From: Candidatus Bipolaricaulota bacterium
GTDB lineage: Bacteria; Bipolaricaulota; Bipolaricaulia; UBA7950; UBA9294
NCBI GenBank assembly: GCA_030603215.1
Contig: JAUVYF010000003.1
Location: 1 to 49,167 of the forward strand
Direction of reading: 5' to 3'
Length of the DNA: 49,167 nucleotides
Below the pieces are notes generated by a model. It was given only the letters and a program-made list of their open reading frames with translations, ran no database searches and was not told the origin of the DNA. Both the position numbers and the translations under genes were made by a program. Shown in pieces: positions 23,264 to 32,806 of this stretch; positions within the stretch are counted from its first letter, which is position 1, and every line of letters begins with the position of its first letter.

Positions 23264-25342
23264 TCAGGGATTTGCGCCGTAGGCCGGAACGTTTTCACCG
23301 CCTTCGGCAAACTGAAGGTTGTGGAGTGTGGCATACAGACAATCTTGGGCAAGCAGCTCGCGATGACTGCCTTGTTCAACAATCCGTCCTTCATGTAAAA
23401 CGACGATTTTGTTCGATTCACGGATGGTAGACAGCCGGTGGGCAACAACGATAGACGTGCGCCCACTCATGATCTTCCCAAGCGACTTCTGGATGAGGCT
23501 CTCGGTGTGCGAATCAATACTCGCCGTCGCCTCATCCAACACCAAAACGCGTGGATTGAACACCACAGCACGGGCAAACGAAAGCAATTGACGTTGCCCA
23601 ATCGACAAGGTAACCCCACGCTCCTTAACCTCGGTGTGGTATTTGTCAGGCAGATTCTCCACAAAGTGCGCGCTGACGAAGCGCGCTGCACTTACCACTT
23701 CTTCTTCCGGGATGTCTGTTCTCAGTCGGATATTGTCCATAATATCCCCCGAGAAAAGGAAAACATCTTGCAATACAACAGCCATTTGAGAGCGGAGAAA
23801 GGATAGCTCAATCTCTTCAATCGGAACACCATCAAGAAGGATCTCCCCTTTTTGGATTGGGTACATACGAAGGAGAATGCGAATGATCGTTGTTTTCCCT
23901 GACCCAGTAAACCCAACAATCGCGACCCGCTCACCTGGAGCTGCGCTAAACGACACTCCCCTTAGAACCCACTCTCCCTCATTGTAGGCAAACCAGACGT
24001 CGCGGAACTCAATCTTACCGCGACAGCGAGCCAAGGTTTTCCCTGTGCCGTGCTTCTCTTCGGGCTCTTCAAGCAGAAGAAAGATCCGCTCAGCAGCAGC
24101 CATCGCTCCCTGAAGAATGTTATACCCTTGGGAGAGTTCAAGAATCGGATTGAAGAGCATCCGCACATACTGGATGAACGCAGTCAATGCGCCTAAGGAA
24201 AGCCCTCCGCCCAGGACATTCCGCCCTCCATACCAGATAACAAGAGCTACGGCAAACGAGCTCAGAAAGCTCATCAATGGGCGGAAAACCGCAAAGATAA
24301 CCATCTGTTTCATGCTTGCAAGATACTTGTCGCGGTTGATCGCTGCGAAACGTTTATTTGCCTTACGTTCTTGCACAAAAACTTGTATGATGCGCATCCC
24401 AGAAATTGACTCTTGGAGATAGGCGTTCAACTTTGCGATCTGCTGGCGAACCTCGCGATAGGCACTGCGTACACGGTTTCGAAACCGGAATGCGGCAAAC
24501 ACGATAATTGGAAAGAGGGCAAGGATAACAAATGCAAGCCGCCATTCGAGACCAAACATAATCGACAGAACACCAATAACCAAAAAGACATCGCGGAACA
24601 GGTTGACAAGCATTGACGTAAACATCTCGTTAATCGCCGCGACATCGTTTGTTACACGCGTAACAAGCCTTCCCACCGGCGTGCGATCGAAGTACGACAC
24701 CGGCAAGCGAAGGACATGGGCAAAAATCTGCTGGCGCATGTCGTACATCACCTTCTGTCCAACAAGTTGGAGAAGATACACCTGAAAAGCGCCAAATAGG
24801 AATCGGGCCAGAAGCGCGAAGGCAAAAAGGCTAGCAATCCGTACCACACCAGCAATTGCTGAGTCTCGAAGCACAATCAGGTCACGAGAAGGAACCTTGC
24901 GCAGCGATTCCTGATCAGCAAGATACCCCCCACCTACCTGAGTAAACGCCTGTTGGTTGCGTATCGCTATCGAAGCATGCGAACTATCCTCAGCAACAAA
25001 CAGATAGCGCTCGCGAGAGAGCACGCCCATGGCTTCCCAAGCTTCTCGTGCCTCTCTATCGATCAGACGAAGATCAATCAGGTAGCGCTTATCTCCAAGC
25101 GAGATGAAATCGGCAGACGACGGAGGCTCTGAAAGGGAAACGATCCCAAGCGGAGGGATCATGTAATTGTCGATGGCCAGCTTGGAAAGGTATGGAATTC
25201 CGATCTGTATTCCCGTCAGAACAAGAATCAGAACAACACACACCAGCAGCAAACCCTTGTACGGAACAAGAAACCGCAGGAGCTGTCGCATCAAACGAAG
25301 GTCAAACGCTTTTCCTAAGATCTCGTCACTATCGTGAGTCAG
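23264..25342 (-). CDS. Heterodimeric ABC exporter subunit (canonical site partner)
   Basis: A fused membrane-plus-ATPase half exporter of the MsbA/BmrD type, about 692 aa. Six helices make up the membrane domain. A roughly 100-residue insertion between the first two (about 50-150) is typical of the larger partner in such pairs. The ATPase has Walker A GFTGSGKTT, signature TLSIGQRQLL, Walker B LVLDEATASID with the catalytic Glu, and VVAHRLSTI. The start is unusual. AAAGGAGGTG sits directly before CTG 25342, which overlaps the partner's TGA (CTGA). The resulting N terminus, THDSDEILGKAFD, fits this family better than TTG 25378 used by the ORF track. It is translated with the 576-aa partner; the substrate is unknown. 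Confidence 0.88.
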   Translation of the reverse strand: MTHDSDEILGKAFDLRLMRQLLRFLVPYKGLLLVCVVLILVLTGIQIGIPYLSKLAIDNYMIPPLGIVSLSEPPSSADFISLGDKRYLIDLRLIDREAREAWEAMGVLSRERYLFVAEDSSHASIAIRNQQAFTQVGGGYLADQESLRKVPSRDLIVLRDSAIAGVVRIASLFAFALLARFLFGAFQVYLLQLVGQKVMYDMRQQIFAHVLRLPVSYFDRTPVGRLVTRVTNDVAAINEMFTSMLVNLFRDVFLVIGVLSIMFGLEWRLAFVILALFPIIVFAAFRFRNRVRSAYREVRQQIAKLNAYLQESISGMRIIQVFVQERKANKRFAAINRDKYLASMKQMVIFAVFRPLMSFLSSFAVALVIWYGGRNVLGGGLSLGALTAFIQYVRMLFNPILELSQGYNILQGAMAAAERIFLLLEEPEEKHGTGKTLARCRGKIEFRDVWFAYNEGEWVLRGVSFSAAPGERVAIVGFTGSGKTTIIRILLRMYPIQKGEILLDGVPIEEIELSFLRSQMAVVLQDVFLFSGDIMDNIRLRTDIPEEEVVSAARFVSAHFVENLPDKYHTEVKERGVTLSIGQRQLLSFARAVVFNPRVLVLDEATASIDSHTESLIQKSLGKIMSGRTSIVVAHRLSTIRESNKIVVLHEGRIVEQGSHRELLAQDCLYATLHNLQFAEGGENVPAYGANP

Positions 25343-27069
25343 GAAGACACCTCCTTTTCTGCCTGCTGCAAACGCCAAATATGGTGATAAGTCCCGCGTA
25401 GCCCAATCAACTCATCATGCGCGCCCGATTCTATGATCCTCCCGTGATCAAGAACGATGATCCGATCCGCGCGCATCACGGCAGAGATGCGATGCGCGAT
25501 TAAAAGGACTGTTCTTTGGCTGAAGAACTTACGCAGATTCGCAAGGACAAGTTCTTCCTTCTCTGCGTCAACTGCGGAGAGAGGGTCATCAAGAATGAGG
25601 ATCTTTGGGTCAAGGAGAAGGGCACGGGCAATTGCCACACGCTGTTGCTGCCCTCCAGAGAGAGAGATGCCGCGCTCCCCAACAATCGTCTGATACTTCT
25701 TGGGAAACTCACAGATCTCATCGTGTACTCCAGCAAGCCGAGCCACTCGCTCAACTTCACTCACAGATGCCTCTGGATTCCCAAAGGCAATGTTCTCATG
25801 AATTGTATAGGAAAAGAGAAAAGGGTCTTGTGGGACAAATCCAATCGCCCGCCGCAGTCCACTAAGTGAGAGTTCATGTACATCGGTCCCCCCAATTCGT
25901 ATGCTTCCCGTTGGCGGGTCAAACACGCGCAGCATCAAATGAGCAAGGGTGCTTTTCCCAGCTCCGGTCAGTCCAACAACCCCAAGGGTTGTCCCCGATT
26001 CAATTGTTAGATCGATGTTTCTAAGGCTAGGCTCGACCCTGTTGTGGTTTTGTCCGGGATAGGTGAAGGTAAGATTATGGATTTCGATCCGCGTATCACT
26101 GAGTTGTTGCGGCGCCTGGGGCTCAGTAATTGCTGGAGGCACAGCAAGGAGACGATTGATTCGCCGCAGCGAGGCGCGCCCCCGCTGTACGACATTTACC
26201 GCTATCCCCAGCGAGATCATCGGCCAGACGAGCATGACAACGTACTGGGTTAATGCAACGAAATCTCCAAGGGAGATCGTTCCCATAATGACGCTGCGCC
26301 CTCCAAGCCAGAGAACAATTCCTAAAGAGGCCCCGCCCAAAAGCTCAATTAGTGGATGGAAGATTCCCCACACACGGACGAGGGACATGTTCTTGTCGAC
26401 CAGCAACTGACTCGTCTGGTTGAACCCCAAATTTGTTCCTTTCTCCTGAACAAAAGATTTCAACACACGAATACCCGCAACATCCTCCCGCACCTTTTCC
26501 ATCACCTTAGAGAAGGCTACCTGTACTGCTTCGAATCGTCGGTGGATTAGCTTCCCAAATCCAAGCATGAACAAAGTCAGAATCGGTAACGGGATCAGTA
26601 CATACAGGGTAAGGCGCGGTTCAATCGAGAGCATAATCCCAACTGAGACTGGGATCATAAGGAGAGGATCCGCGATTGTAAGCACTCCAAACCCGCACGC
26701 TCGGCTGACTGCGTCAATATCATTAGTGGCATGGGCCATCAGCTCGCCAGTCTTATGCTCATTGTAGAATGAGGGAGAAAGGATCAGAAGGTGTTCGTAG
26801 AGGCGCTCTCGCAAGTCTCGTTCAATCCTTCGCGCAGTCCCAATAAGAAAGTAACGCCACAGAAAGCGAAAGCTCATTGCTACAATTGCGATCAAAACAA
26901 TGTAAATACCGCCGCGAAGGAATCCCGTCTCTCCGCGAGAGAGTCGATCGATCACGTCTCGGATCACCAAAGGAATCAGAAGTCCGGCTCCATCTACCAC
27001 CAATAGCGCAATGAATCCGGCAAACACTCTCCCTCGATATCGCCATAACCACTTCGTTAACTGATCCAT
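25339..27069 (-). CDS. Heterodimeric ABC exporter subunit (degenerate site partner)
   Basis: A 576-aa half exporter with six membrane helices (about 15-310) and a C-terminal ATPase: Walker A GLTGAGKST, signature LSGGQQQRVAIARAL, Walker B LILDDPLSAVDA and LIAHRISAV. The residue after Walker B is Asp, not the catalytic Glu, which marks the non-canonical nucleotide site of heterodimeric exporters such as TM287/288 and BmrCD. The downstream gene supplies the canonical Glu. The two genes overlap, so they form one asymmetric transporter. Lipids, peptides or drugs are the usual substrates, and nothing here narrows that down. Confidence 0.9.
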   Translation of the reverse strand: MDQLTKWLWRYRGRVFAGFIALLVVDGAGLLIPLVIRDVIDRLSRGETGFLRGGIYIVLIAIVAMSFRFLWRYFLIGTARRIERDLRERLYEHLLILSPSFYNEHKTGELMAHATNDIDAVSRACGFGVLTIADPLLMIPVSVGIMLSIEPRLTLYVLIPLPILTLFMLGFGKLIHRRFEAVQVAFSKVMEKVREDVAGIRVLKSFVQEKGTNLGFNQTSQLLVDKNMSLVRVWGIFHPLIELLGGASLGIVLWLGGRSVIMGTISLGDFVALTQYVVMLVWPMISLGIAVNVVQRGRASLRRINRLLAVPPAITEPQAPQQLSDTRIEIHNLTFTYPGQNHNRVEPSLRNIDLTIESGTTLGVVGLTGAGKSTLAHLMLRVFDPPTGSIRIGGTDVHELSLSGLRRAIGFVPQDPFLFSYTIHENIAFGNPEASVSEVERVARLAGVHDEICEFPKKYQTIVGERGISLSGGQQQRVAIARALLLDPKILILDDPLSAVDAEKEELVLANLRKFFSQRTVLLIAHRISAVMRADRIIVLDHGRIIESGAHDELIGLRGTYHHIWRLQQAEKEVSS

Positions 27070-27116
27070 ATAGAATAGATCCTACTCGAAATGGTCAGTG
27101 CTGCAAGCTAATAAGC

Positions 27117-29345
27117 TCAGTTGTCGCTGTCCTGCTGGCGAATCACAAGTGCATCGGCCATCGCTGCAGCATCGATGCTAACATGGTCCCCCGCACTAAT
27201 CTCACCAGAGATAACCTTCGCTGCAAGTGGATTCTCCACCAGGCGTTTCAGTGCTCGCTCCAGCGGCCGCGCGCCATAATGGGGATTGTATCCCTCTTTG
27301 ACAAGGACTTTTCTCGCTTCATCAGTAAGAATAAGTGTAATCTGTTGCTCAAGAAGACGTTCACTTAATTTGGCAATTTTGAGATCAACGATCTTCAAAA
27401 TGTTCTCTTCCGAAAGCGAGTGGAAAATAACAATTTCATCAATTCGGTTTAGAAACTCTGGGCGGAACGTACGTTTCAGGTCCTCCTGAATCCGTTCGTG
27501 GATCACCTCTTCTGCCTCGTCAGTAGCAAAGTGCTCACTCCCTAGATTGGAAGTCATGATGATGATCGTGTGCCGGAAATCGACGGTATGACCATGTCCA
27601 TCAGTCAGCCTCCCTTCATCAAGAAGCTGCAGCAGAATATTGATTACTTGCGGATGTGCCTTTTCCACCTCATCAAACAGAACTACCTGATAAGGGCGCC
27701 GTCTGACTGCCTCCGTAAGCTGACCACCCTCTTCGTATCCCACATAGCCAGGGGGAGAACCAATCAAACGCGCAACAGCGTGGCGCTCCATGTACTCGGA
27801 CATGTCAATCCTAAGAAGTGCACTTTCGCTGTCAAACAGGAAAGCGGCAAGTGCCTTAGCAAGCTCCGTTTTTCCCACTCCCGTTGGCCCAAGAAAGAAG
27901 AATGTGCCAATCGGCCGATGAGGATCTGCAAACCCGGCACGTGAGTGCCTCACCGCTTCCGCAATGACACGCACACCCTCTTGTTGATCAATGACACGCT
28001 CATGAAGAAGCTCCTCCATCTTGATAAGCCGCGTTCTTTCTTGCGCCAGCATTCGGCTAACGGGGATACCAGTCCACTGAGAAACTACCGCTGCAATCTG
28101 TTCTTCAGTTACATCATCTTTACTTCCTTCCACTCGTATCCGGCTGGCAGCCTCATCAACAAGATCGATCGCCTTGTCTGGGAGAAAGCGTTCGGCAATG
28201 TAGCGCTCGGAGAGTTTTGCCGCCGCGTGAAGCGCATCATCCTTGATTCTCACATGGTGATGCTCTTCCAGCTTCCCTCGTAACCCTTTTAAGATCTCTA
28301 CAGTCTCTTCCGGAGTAGACTCGCGCACAAACACCTTTTGAACGCGTCGCTCAAGGGCAGAATCCCGCTCAATGTGCTCACGATATTCATCAAGGGTAGT
28401 TGCTCCAATCAGTTGAAACTTCCCACGTGATAGCGGCTCTTTCAGCATGTTGGAAGCATCGATTGCTCCTTCAGCCGCTCCAGCTCCGACTATGGTGTGC
28501 AGCTCATCTATGAAGACTATTGTTTTTCCCGCAGAAGCCTCAATGTCCTTGATCACTGCTTTTAACCGATCTTCGAACTCGCCACGGAACTTGGATCCCG
28601 CAACCATCGCAGCAATGTCTAAGCTGACTATCTCCTTTCCATGCAAGGTGTCAGGAACCTCTTCCGCGACGATTTGCTGAGCCAATCCCTCAACAATTGC
28701 TGTCTTGCCAACGCCTGGCTCGCCAATGAGAACAGGGTTGTTCTTGCGGCGGCGAGAGAGAATCTGTTCCATACGATGAACCTCCTCCTCGCGTCCAATC
28801 ACCGGGTCCAGCTCGCCGCGGCTGGCCATTTCTGTGAGGTTCGTGGAGTACTTCTTTAGGATCTGATAGCGTTCCTCCGATGATTGATCTGTTATCCGTT
28901 GTTCTCCCCGCACGCCGCGCAGCGCGGAGTAAACTGACTCTACGCTAATCTGATGCCGGTCTAATACGCGCCTTAGATCTCGATTGGTTGTTCGACTAAT
29001 CGACAGGAGAAGGTGATCTACTCCAGTGTATTCATCATGTAAGCGCTCGGCCTCCATCTGCGCCCCCGCGACAACCGCATCCAAACGAGGTGTGATATAT
29101 ATCTGCGCGCCAACAGGACCAGAAATAGACGGCTTACCTTTTAACAGAAGATCAAGGTCCTTTGCTAATCCAACCAGATTAACCCCCATCTCCTGCAAGA
29201 TATCTCGCCCAACCCCCTCTTTGCTAACTAGCACGTCGAAGATGTGTTCTACATCAAGTTGATTATGTTTGTAGCGGGTTAGCAGATCTTGTGCATCGTG
29301 AAACAGTTCCTGTGCTCCTTGTGTTAGCTTATCAAACCTAATCAT
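27117..29345 (-). CDS. ClpB-like Hsp100 AAA+ ATPase lacking the middle domain
   Basis: A 742-aa double-ring AAA+ unfoldase. It has an N domain with two Clp repeats (about 1-145), NBD1 with GEPGVGKT and [16 protein letters not shown]2 with [15 protein letters not shown] and [13 protein letters not shown], and C-terminal [12 protein letters not shown]. Between [14 protein letters not shown] and [10 protein letters not shown] there are only about 12 residues, so the coiled-coil middle domain of ClpB (about 120 aa) and even the short one of ClpC are absent. The NBD2 loop after MTSNLGS has no GF-type ClpP-binding motif. ATG 29345 with GGGGGG upstream was chosen over GTG 29354. A CIRCE-like operator covers the transcript start, so it is probably heat-shock regulated by HrcA. 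Confidence 0.9.
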   Translation of the reverse strand: MIRFDKLTQGAQELFHDAQDLLTRYKHNQLDVEHIFDVLVSKEGVGRDILQEMGVNLVGLAKDLDLLLKGKPSISGPVGAQIYITPRLDAVVAGAQMEAERLHDEYTGVDHLLLSISRTTNRDLRRVLDRHQISVESVYSALRGVRGEQRITDQSSEERYQILKKYSTNLTEMASRGELDPVIGREEEVHRMEQILSRRRKNNPVLIGEPGVGKTAIVEGLAQQIVAEEVPDTLHGKEIVSLDIAAMVAGSKFRGEFEDRLKAVIKDIEASAGKTIVFIDELHTIVGAGAAEGAIDASNMLKEPLSRGKFQLIGATTLDEYREHIERDSALERRVQKVFVRESTPEETVEILKGLRGKLEEHHHVRIKDDALHAAAKLSERYIAERFLPDKAIDLVDEAASRIRVEGSKDDVTEEQIAAVVSQWTGIPVSRMLAQERTRLIKMEELLHERVIDQQEGVRVIAEAVRHSRAGFADPHRPIGTFFFLGPTGVGKTELAKALAAFLFDSESALLRIDMSEYMERHAVARLIGSPPGYVGYEEGGQLTEAVRRRPYQVVLFDEVEKAHPQVINILLQLLDEGRLTDGHGHTVDFRHTIIIMTSNLGSEHFATDEAEEVIHERIQEDLKRTFRPEFLNRIDEIVIFHSLSEENILKIVDLKIAKLSERLLEQQITLILTDEARKVLVKEGYNPHYGARPLERALKRLVENPLAAKVISGEISAGDHVSIDAAAMADALVIRQQDSDN

Positions 29346-29361
29346 CGCGCTCACCCCCCAA

Positions 29362-29388
29362 TTAGCAGTCTCATGCCTTAACTGCTAA
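29362..29388 (-). promoter_or_regulatory. CIRCE-like operator of the clp gene
   Basis: TTAGCAGTC-N9-AACTGCTAA. Arm length, spacing and most bases match CIRCE (TTAGCACTC-N9-GAGTGCTAA), the HrcA operator. The two arms are complementary at 8 of 9 positions, and the site overlaps the -10 edge and predicted transcript start. Confidence 0.8.
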
Positions 29389-29416
29389 TTATAGATTAAG
29401 AGAATGACTAAGTCAA
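29388..29416 (-). promoter_or_regulatory. Promoter of the clp gene
   Basis: On the minus strand, TTGACT (29416-29411), a 17-base spacer and a perfect TATAAT (29393-29388). Transcription should begin near 29381, within the CIRCE-like element. Confidence 0.85.
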
Positions 29417-29574
29417 GGGAAACCTCTATAGATAGTCTCTTAGAAGAACGGGGTATTGGGAGTAGCCCTTCTGGCTAGCAGATATCAGCGCCTCAAGCCA
29501 GTTCTGCAAAGACACGAGGGAACAGGCATAGGCTTCGCTATATTCACACCATGAGCCCTGAGTCTACAATCTGC

Positions 29575-30312
29575 TTATAATTCCTTATAGATTATTACGA
29601 AGGCAAGGACCATAACCAGTATTGCGAGCCCCCCTTCTAGCCATGTAGACTTAGTCTTCAGTGATGCCTTGCTGCCAATTCTTGCGCCAATTACCGACCC
29701 TATGAGCACAAATATTGCTGGCAGCCAAACTATATCGCCGCGATGCCAGTAGATAGCTGCGGCAGCGATAGCTGTAAAGATGGTTACGAATAGCGACGTG
29801 GCAATTGCGTTATGAATGCTGAGTTTCATGACTCTTAAGAAAGGCGGGAATAGAGTGCCGCCGCTTCCACCACGCATGCCAGCTACCAGGCTTAACAACA
29901 AGGAACCGGCGATGATGTTCCATGAGCCTGGTTCTATCTTGCGCGCAAGCGCCGGAGCAATTCTATCAAGATAGATTCCAAGTACAGTCATGACAGAAAC
30001 GACGACGAAGATAACTACTAGGGCCAGCACTGAAATCAGTCCGGCAAAAAGAGCGCCCATTACTGAACCTAAGGTTCCACCAATTATCATGTACGCGGCA
30101 ACTTTCTTGTTTATATTTCTTCTTTGACTTATCGCCCCTATCGATGACGATAAGGGTATAACCAGCAGGTTAATCGCGAAGGCATTCAACAAAGGTAGCC
30201 CAGCCAGATTAAGCAAGGGTATCCTGACCGGACCTCCGCCAATCCCAAACATACCGCTCATGAAACCTGAGAAAAGCCCAATAAACAGATAGATTATGCT
30301 TTCCACTGTCAA
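29575..30312 (-). CDS. TauE/SafE family membrane exporter
   Basis: A 245-aa inner-membrane protein of the TauE/SafE (sulfite exporter-like) family, with about eight hydrophobic helices in two related halves. The first half begins LFSGFMSGMFGIGGGPVRIPLL and the second has GSLLLSLVAGMRGGSGGTLFPPFLRVMKLSIHNAIATSL. Both glycine-rich motifs are the family hallmark. Members move sulfite, sulfoacetate or other anions. It follows trxB and trxA on the same strand with gaps of 116 and 164 bases, so a link to sulfur or thiol metabolism is possible but unproven. Confidence 0.9.
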   Translation of the reverse strand: MTVESIIYLFIGLFSGFMSGMFGIGGGPVRIPLLNLAGLPLLNAFAINLLVIPLSSSIGAISQRRNINKKVAAYMIIGGTLGSVMGALFAGLISVLALVVIFVVVSVMTVLGIYLDRIAPALARKIEPGSWNIIAGSLLLSLVAGMRGGSGGTLFPPFLRVMKLSIHNAIATSLFVTIFTAIAAAAIYWHRGDIVWLPAIFVLIGSVIGARIGSKASLKTKSTWLEGGLAILVMVLAFVIIYKEL

Positions 30313-30476
30313 CTATCTTCTCTCAAGAATAATCCTATCGGGCCCAGACTGATTTCTTGTTTGCTCCGCATCTTCTCTTCTTGTCTCCAGATGTTGTATT
30401 CCAGCCAGGCGCTGTCTACTCCCTAGGATAGCTCTCTGACCTCTCTCTCTTAAGCCTTTGCGTTGGTTAAGAAAAG

Positions 30477-30827
30477 CTAGCCTTTTCCATCGGTCGGGGA
30501 ACTCTGGAGGATGTCATCAATCTTTGCCTGGATGGTATGCTCGGTGGCGGCCCCAAGGATTTCGTCAACCTTCTGTCCATCAACAAAGAACATCTGCATC
30601 GGTATGCTCATAATCTTGTATTTCATCGCCATTTGCTGGTTTTCATCCACATTGATCTTGCAGAACTTGAACCTGCCTTCATATTCCTCCGAAAACTTGT
30701 CATATATGGGTAGGACCATCTTGCACGGACCACACCAGGGCGCCCAAAAATCAACCTCTGCGGGAAGGTCTGCCCCAAGAACTTCCTCTTCAAAATTCTG
30801 ATCGGTAACGTCTATTACCTTGCTCAT
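30477..30827 (-). CDS. trxA: Thioredoxin
   Basis: A 116-aa cytoplasmic thiol-disulfide reductant with the classical active site WAPWCGPC (Cys at about 32 and 35) and the cis-Pro region SIPMQMFFVDGQ. MSIPMQ replaces the more usual PTL-type context, a small deviation. A ribosome site (AGGAGGT on the minus strand) precedes ATG 30827. It follows trxB, so the pair forms a complete NADPH-thioredoxin system that can feed MsrA and similar enzymes. Confidence 0.95.
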   Translation of the reverse strand: MSKVIDVTDQNFEEEVLGADLPAEVDFWAPWCGPCKMVLPIYDKFSEEYEGRFKFCKINVDENQQMAMKYKIMSIPMQMFFVDGQKVDEILGAATEHTIQAKIDDILQSSPTDGKG

Positions 30828-30943
30828 CTTACCTCCTTAGCATTTGTTCTTAGTCAGTCAACCTTTCCCGAGATCTAAGATCTTACGATTCTTCTTAGTC
30901 TTTCCTAATCCTTATCCTCTCCAGTACCTTGAAGGTCTGCGAT

Positions 30944-31870
30944 TCAAGCTCCATTTCTTGTCTGTTGAAGGTATTTGAAGACAGAGATGGCAGCAGTAAC
31001 ACCATCGCCAACCGCGGTACCGATCTGGCGCAGTGAGTTCTGCCGGATATCACCGGCAGCGAAAACGCCAGGGGCCGAGGTAGCCCGCCGTTCATCAGTA
31101 ATGATGTAGCCACTATTCCCGAGCTCCAAGATGTTGGAAAAGCTCCGGCTATTAGGCGTGAACCCTATGGCAATAAAGACTCCACCCACTTTCAGAATAG
31201 ATTCCTGGCCTGTTTTCACGTCACGTAGTTTAAGGCCATCTACCGTTCTCTCTCCCAAGACCTCCTCTACCACCATGCTCCAGATGAACTCCAGCTTTGA
31301 ATGGGCAAAGGCTCGCTGTTGAAGAACCTGTCCTGCCCGTAGCTGGTCCCGCCGATGTATTACGTAAACCTTCTTAGCATATTGGGCCAGCTCCAGAGCA
31401 TCGGTAATAGCGGTATCGCCTCCTCCTACCACTGCTATCTCTTTGTTGCGAAAAAAGAAACCATCACAGGTAGCACAATAGGAAACACCTCTACCTGAAA
31501 GCCTTTTCTCGCCAGCGACTCCCAGCTTGCGATATTCTGAACCAGCAGCGATGACTATCGCTGTAGCCTCAAGGTTGCCCTCGGTTGTAGAGACACGATA
31601 GGGTTGTCCTTGAGTAAGGTCTGTAGCCTCAACAGTCACAACCTCTAGCCCGTATCTGGTAGCCTGTCGATGCATGAGCAAACACAGCTCGGGGCCGGAG
31701 ACACCCTCAGGAAAACCAGGATAATTTTCTACTAGAGTGGTATTCATCATCTGACCCCCTAGTGCTCCGCGCTCCACCAGTAGGCTTCTAAGCCCTGCCC
31801 GTGAGGTATAGAGTCCAGCGGTAAGCCCAGCTGGACCACCTCCAATGATGATTACTTCATGTGTGGCCAA
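30944..31870 (-). CDS. trxB: Thioredoxin-disulfide reductase
   Basis: A 308-aa FAD/NADPH enzyme reducing thioredoxin. It has the FAD-binding GGGPAGLTAGLYTSRAG, redox motif CATCDG (Cys132 and Cys135), NADPH-binding VVGGGDTAITDALEL with HRRDQLRA, and C-terminal FAD motif GVFAAGDIRQ. The start is TTG 31870 with GGGGTGG close upstream; the encoded N terminus ATHEVIIIGGGPAG is complete. It heads the trxB-trxA(-tauE) group. Confidence 0.94.
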   Translation of the reverse strand: MATHEVIIIGGGPAGLTAGLYTSRAGLRSLLVERGALGGQMMNTTLVENYPGFPEGVSGPELCLLMHRQATRYGLEVVTVEATDLTQGQPYRVSTTEGNLEATAIVIAAGSEYRKLGVAGEKRLSGRGVSYCATCDGFFFRNKEIAVVGGGDTAITDALELAQYAKKVYVIHRRDQLRAGQVLQQRAFAHSKLEFIWSMVVEEVLGERTVDGLKLRDVKTGQESILKVGGVFIAIGFTPNSRSFSNILELGNSGYIITDERRATSAPGVFAAGDIRQNSLRQIGTAVGDGVTAAISVFKYLQQTRNGA

Positions 31871-32227
31871 TTCCCCACCCCTTTTTCGCTCCTCGCAGCC
31901 TTACCGGCCTTCTATACCATCGGTCATCATCCCTATCTCTTATCGCTTAGCGATCTCCACAAAACACCCACTTCTCCTTTTGGCTGTGAGGATTACCTTG
32001 TCTTCTTGTCACGAATGGTTCCTCCTAGCAACTCAGTGAATCCCTTCTCCTCCACCGCTTACGGATAAAGTATTACTAGGATATCAATGTATTGGCAAGG
32101 TGACAATAGGCCTTTCATCTGTGTGAGCGTACCAGTATTATCCTCTTGAGAATAGAGGAATTGACGATCAGACTACAAATGAGTACAGTAACAACATCCT
32201 GAATATCGGTTTTGATAGGGGAGGAAC
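31871..32227. other. Divergent intergenic region, trxB / HD gene
   Basis: About 357 bases with no gene. It holds a perfect 13-nt palindrome ATCGCTTAGCGAT (31942-31954), which could be an operator for trxB. A plausible plus-strand promoter is TTGACG-N17-TACAGT (32161-32189), about 40 bases before the HD gene. Confidence 0.5.
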
Positions 32228-32806
32228 ATGTCAGTCAACGCGCCAACTCGAGACGAAGCACTTACTTTATTGAAGGAGTTTAATCACACCAGCAGCCTAG
32301 TTAAACACGCTCTGGCAGTAGAGGGTGTTATGCGCTACATGGCAAGAAAACACGGCGAAGACGAGGAAAAATGGGGGATTATTGGCCTTGTACATGACCT
32401 CGATTATGAGCGCTACCCGGAACAACACTGCAAGAAAACAAAGGAGATTCTGACCGAGCGCGGCTGGCCTGAGGACTATATCCATGCCATCATGTCCCAC
32501 GGCTGGGGGTTAGTAACCGATATCAAACCAGAAGACGAAATGGAGAAAGTGCTTTACGCCATAGATGAACTCACCGGCCTGATAGTGGCAACGGCTCTCG
32601 TGCGCCCATCTAAGAGCGTGTTAGACATGAAGGTCAAATCACTCAAGAAGAAGTGGAAGGACAAGAGCTTTGCGGCTGGAGTCAACCGAGAAGTGATCCA
32701 AAACGGAGCACAAATGCTCGGGGTGGAACTTGACGACCTCTTTTCCGACACAATTATGGCAATGCGCGAGGTTGCGGAGGCAATTGATCTAAAGGGAGCC
32801 GCCTAG
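32228..32806 (+). CDS. HD domain phosphohydrolase
   Basis: A 192-aa cytoplasmic HD-superfamily protein. The metal ligands are visible as His in LVKHALAV (about 27), the HD pair in GLVHDLDYERYP (about 55-56), His in IMSHGWG and Asp in YAIDELTGLI. Substrate choice (nucleotides or other phosphoesters) is not readable. GGGGAGG before ATG 32228 is strong. Its stop overlaps that of the convergent ggt gene: the four bases CTAG at 32803-32806 give TAG on both strands. Confidence 0.88.
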   Translation: MSVNAPTRDEALTLLKEFNHTSSLVKHALAVEGVMRYMARKHGEDEEKWGIIGLVHDLDYERYPEQHCKKTKEILTERGWPEDYIHAIMSHGWGLVTDIKPEDEMEKVLYAIDELTGLIVATALVRPSKSVLDMKVKSLKKKWKDKSFAAGVNREVIQNGAQMLGVELDDLFSDTIMAMREVAEAIDLKGAA

